Shown piece by piece: positions 60,270-64,000 of a stretch of DNA of 64,000 nucleotides (its first letter is position 1; each line of letters begins with the position of its first letter). The position numbers and the translations under genes were made by a program. The notes under the pieces are model-generated. The model searched no databases and was not told where the DNA came from. It saw only the letters and a list, made by a program, of their open reading frames with translations. This DNA comes from Pratylenchus scribneri (taxonomy: Eukaryota > Nematoda > Chromadorea > Rhabditida > Pratylenchidae): NCBI GenBank assembly GCA_030063045.1, contig JAQSEB010000104.1, positions 992,001 through 1,056,000 of the forward strand. The letters are read 5' to 3'.

Positions 60270-61154
60270 TGATTGTATTGTGATGCCTTTTTTTAATTCA
60301 ATTTATTTATCTATAAAATTTTGAACAAATTAAGTCGGAGATAATTAATTAATTCATACTTTCATAGTAACCAAAGTATGAGGGAAATAAATAAAAAAGC
60401 CTACATACAGCATTGCATTAATTAGATTCAATTCTATGTGTAACCAATTTTCTATTTTCCTCAACTTAAGGAGTCGGATTTTGCGTATTGAAAAATCGTG
60501 TTTCATCGAAAAAGTTACTTAAAAAACCATTCACTCAAACCTTTTTTGTTGGCTTAAAGAGTATGATGAGTATGTTATGTTTGTCTCGGATCTCGGTGAA
60601 TTGTCCTCGAAAATCGAAATCTCGAAAAAACGACAACGACGAAAAGCGAAAACTGATTTGGATAAAAAGTCTTAAGGTTTGGATAAAATGTCTTAAGGTC
60701 GGGTCGGGACTCGGGATTCGGGAAAAAAATCGAGAACCGCAACGCAACAGAGAATGAACCTTATCTTTTTCGGTGAAAATGAAATAAAAAAGCGTTTAAA
60801 CCAGTAATTTTTTAAAACTATTTAAATATAATGCTACAGATACAGATATAGAATGTAAGGAAAGGAAGTAATATGAAAAGCAATCAATTAAAAATGTATA
60901 AATGTCATGTCATAACTCATATTGATAAATTTCTGAATGATTTCGGCAGGAATGATCGATGATTAAAAATATAAGATAATGATTTGATGATTCATTTCAA
61001 CATTTATCAAGGGAAAAGCTATTGTTTTAGAGATAAAACTAAAACCCGGGTTTGAATAATCGATTTTCAATTACTTATTTTCCAGAAAATTTTAATAATA
61101 TTAATAAATGAATGGACCATTATTGCTTATAATTAATTGAACATCATTAAACAA
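60270..61154. other. Region between divergent TOM20 cluster and ClC gene
   Basis: About 885 bp, presumed to contain the promoter of the TOM20-RPS14 cluster and that of the ClC gene. The 60590-60730 part contains tandem TCGGGACTCGGG/TCGGGA-like motifs. No gene seen. Confidence 0.45.
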
Positions 61155-64000
61155 ATGAGACGATCAATACAAATTGACCAAAGGCCATTAATATGGAGGA
61201 CTCCTGGCCGAACACTCTCACATAGCAGGTATTAAATAAATGAAATTTTTAATTTATTTATTTATTTATTTAGCCTTGATCCAAATGAAGATCCAGTCAC
61301 CGGCTTGGAAAGGTAACATTAATTTGAATTTATCAATCAATTTTCAATTTTTCAATAAAATTACAGGGTGTCTTCATCTTCGAATCTTTATTCTCGCCGC
61401 AGAAGAGAGGAGCGTTTAAGAGAATTGGAAGCTCGGAAAAGAGAATTAAGAAGACATTCGGCTGGACAAATTGAGCATACATTATCGGAAAAGTACGAAA
61501 GTCTGGATTATGAAATTGTGGAAAATGAATTATATCGAGCTGCCGAAAAGGATAAGGACCATCAGGTTAAAACCAAAAAAATTAGTCACACTAAAATCAT
61601 TGCATTTACAGAGGAAATTGTTTCGTCAAACGGTCAATCGTTGGGTTGTGTGCTTTTTGATTGGAGTTTTTACAGCAACGGTGGCCGCATTCATTGATAT
61701 ACTTGTTTATTACAATTCCAAACTCAAATTCCATGTAATTATCAGTGGAAGTAAGTTTAAATATTTTATTTGAAATTTATAAATTTGGATTTCAGTCATT
61801 AACATTTGTGAACATGGCAGCATTGGGAATTCGGGATGTGCTTGGGCAATTCTCTTTACTTGGGCTCTATATAATTGTACGTTTTATTAATATTTACAAT
61901 AATAATTAAATTAAGGTTTATTGGTGGCAATCGCCTCATATTTGGTCTTATTTATTTCTCCCGTTGCAATTGGCTCCGGAATTCCACAAATCAAATGTTT
62001 CCTCAATGGCATCCAAATTCCTGGGGTTGTTCGATTAAAAACACTTTTTGCAAAGGCGGTTGGCGTTGCCTGTTCAGTTGGCGGTGGATTGGCAGCGGGA
62101 AAGGTATTTTTATTAGTCAAAATAACTTTCGACCATTTTGGAAATTTAGGAAGGACCAATGATCCATTCGGGCGCAGTGGTGGCAGCCGGAATATCCCAG
62201 GGCCGTTGTATCACATTCCCATGGGATTTTGGCCTGTTCAAATATTTTCGAAATGACCGGGAGAAGCGTGATTTTGTCAGCGCCGGTGCGGCCGCCGGTG
62301 TTTCTGCTGCATTTGCCTCACCCATTGGCGGAGTTTTATTCAGTTTAGAGGAGGGAGCCAGTTTCTGGAATCAATCTTTGACTTGGCGAATGGTTTATTA
62401 AATATTAGAATTATTTATTTAATTATTTTTAAAGGTTTTCACTGCCATGATTTCCACTTTCACTCTAAATTGCTTCTTGAGCTTCTTTTATGGGCAACCT
62501 GGCCATTTATCATGGAATGGATTGGCTAATTTCGGAACATTTGATGTAATTTTTTTTAAATTTCAATAAAATGAATAATTTTTTGCAGAGTCAAAGTAAA
62601 GCTTATGATATATGGGAAATTCCCTTGTTTATGCTAGTCGGAGTTTTTGGCGGCTTATCCGGTATTTTTTAAACATAATTTAAAAATTACAATTCCCATT
62701 TTATAGGTGCATTATTTAATTATTTAAATATGAAATTGTCTCGCTTCCGTAAAAAGTAAGAATTATTAATTATAATTAATTTAAATAATCCAAAAATTGA
62801 TTTAAGTTATATTCGTCTAAAGAGGCAAAAATTTATGGAATGTATTTTGGTTGCTGCCTCTTCTGCCTTTATTGGATTTATCACTTTGCTATTCACTGCG
62901 GATTGTCAACCAATTGGCATTAATCCAAATTTGACGGAAGTTACCAAACTTTGGTGCAAAAAGGGCGAATATAGTGCAGTGGCCAATTTGTTTTTCCAAA
63001 ATCCGGAGGAAAGTGTCAAAAGCCTTTTCCATTCTCCAATGAGTAGGTTTTTATTTAATTAATAATATTTTATTTAATCTTTTAAGATTCTTTTCGTCCA
63101 ATGACCCTTTTTATCTTTGCCCTTGAATATTATATTCTGACAATGTGGACATATGGCCTTTCAGTGCCCAGCGGCATTTTCATTCCATCATTGTTGACTG
63201 GTGCGGCATGGGGTCGTTTGTTTGGCACCGGCGTTCAATGGCTTTTTCCATCAATGGTAAAAATTAATTCATTTTTACCTAAAATTACAATAAATTTATG
63301 ATTTCTTAGCAAGCCATCGATTCCGGCAAATATGCCCTGGCTGGGGCCGCTGCCCAACTGGGCGGTATTGTTCGGTAAAAATTATTTAAATTCAAATAAA
63401 TTCTTTAAAATATTCACAGGATGACCATATCATTGACCGCCATCATTGTGGAGGCAACAAAGGATGTTACATTTGGTCTTCCAATTATGATTGTTTTAAT
63501 GATTGCCAAATGGGTGGGCGATTGGTTCAATGAGGTAAATCATTTTTAATTAATCTTATTTTAAAATTATTTTTTAGGGAATTTATGATGAGCACATAAA
63601 TTTGTCGGAAGTGCCTTTGCTCGGTTGGCATCCACCAAAACTTTCCAGGAACATTCTTGCCAAAACTGTTATGCGGAAGGATGTCGTCGCGCTAGAACGG
63701 TAAAATTCATAATAAATAATTAATTAAAAATATTAAAATTTTAGAGTAGAAAATGTTGGAAGAATTGTTGAAATTTTGCGCTCCACCAGGCATCACGGAT
63801 TTCCGGTCGTTGACCGAATCGATGCCAGCATTGATGATTCGCAATATCCAAATTATGGGCATTTGCAGGGATTGGTCCTACGCTCCCAATTGATTGTCCT
63901 TTTGAAACGAAAGGTTGGCTCAATAATCAATAAATCAATTAAATGACGAATCAATTTTCAATCAATAATATTAGCATTTTACGCTGGATTATGAGGGAAA
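61155..64000 (+). CDS. clh-6-like (CLCN7 family): ClC-type chloride channel/exchanger, ClC-7-like (3' end beyond window)
   Basis: Lysosomal/endosomal Cl-/H+ exchanger family. Seventeen exons are visible: 61155-61228, 61274-61312, 61367-61565, 61612-61750, 61796-61876, 61916-62103, 62150-62392, 62435-62545, 62589-62661, 62707-62755, 62807-63042, 63087-63256, 63310-63374, 63420-63534, 63578-63699, 63745-63913, 63975 onward; about 700 residues. N-terminal [13 protein letters not shown] is the ClC-6/7 style. Selectivity motifs [13 protein letters not shown] and [12 protein letters not shown] are intact, with the gating Glu present. [42 protein letters not shown] and AALGG-like [12 protein letters not shown] follow. 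The first CBS domain begins ([26 protein letters not shown]). In mammals the family works with OSTM1. Confidence 0.94.

Overview
This is nuclear DNA from a nematode. It is AT-rich and compact: every gene is cut into small exons by many 40-60 bp introns with TTTCAG- or TTTTAG-like 3' ends. The recognisable proteins are closest to Caenorhabditis-type sequences (calsequestrin, eIF3-L, astacin-EGF-CUB protease, CPG4-domain protein, Ly6-like protein). Three of roughly 150 introns appear to begin with GC instead of GT. As I recall, raised GC-AG intron use has been reported in plant-parasitic cyst nematodes, so a tylenchid (Globodera/Heterodera-like) source is a plausible guess, but the sequence does not prove it.

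Layout. 1-2748 (+): a tight same-strand cluster of a coiled-coil protein (3' end only), NDUFA2, CCDC25 and RPL32. 3270-5967 (-): a 13-exon amino-acid transporter. 7557-9365 (-): a NADAR-domain protein with a long low-complexity N-terminus. 10444-12533: two convergent secreted proteins rich in basic clusters that I cannot assign. 12534-16859: non-coding, with an 18-bp minisatellite. 16860-19368 (-): eIF3 subunit L. 19749-22464 (+): astacin metalloprotease. 23161-23718 (-): TOX-like HMG-box protein. 24436-31111 (-): selenium-binding protein, whose last intron (4.4 kb) encloses a complete calsequestrin gene on the opposite strand (25659-28564). 31860-32757: a 26-bp minisatellite. 32960-38605 (-): SLC4-type bicarbonate/anion transporter. 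39711-43783 (-): zinc-finger protein with a second 26-bp minisatellite in an intron. 44532-45331 (-): ER cyclophilin. 46538-48632 (-): AP-2 transcription factor. 50432-51589 (-): Ly6-like GPI-type protein. 55020-56775 (+): CPG4-like secreted protein. 57044-60269 (-): a second same-strand cluster of TOM20, RPS14 and an ATP-synthase-subunit-s-like protein. 61155-end (+): ClC-7-type lysosomal chloride/proton exchanger, cut by the window edge.

How the genes relate. The two housekeeping clusters each combine a cytosolic ribosomal protein with nuclear-encoded mitochondrial proteins at intergenic spacings near 150-250 bp. That is what trans-spliced nematode operons look like. The rest are single genes. 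The main structural novelties are the nested calsequestrin gene, the GC-AG introns, a 12-nt microexon in calsequestrin, an inverted-repeat element of about 300 bp in a calsequestrin intron, and a family of 26-bp minisatellites with shared flanking DNA at three loci. No CRISPR array, bacterial island or intact transposase gene was seen. All exon limits were read by eye from splice signals and protein similarity; no search was run.
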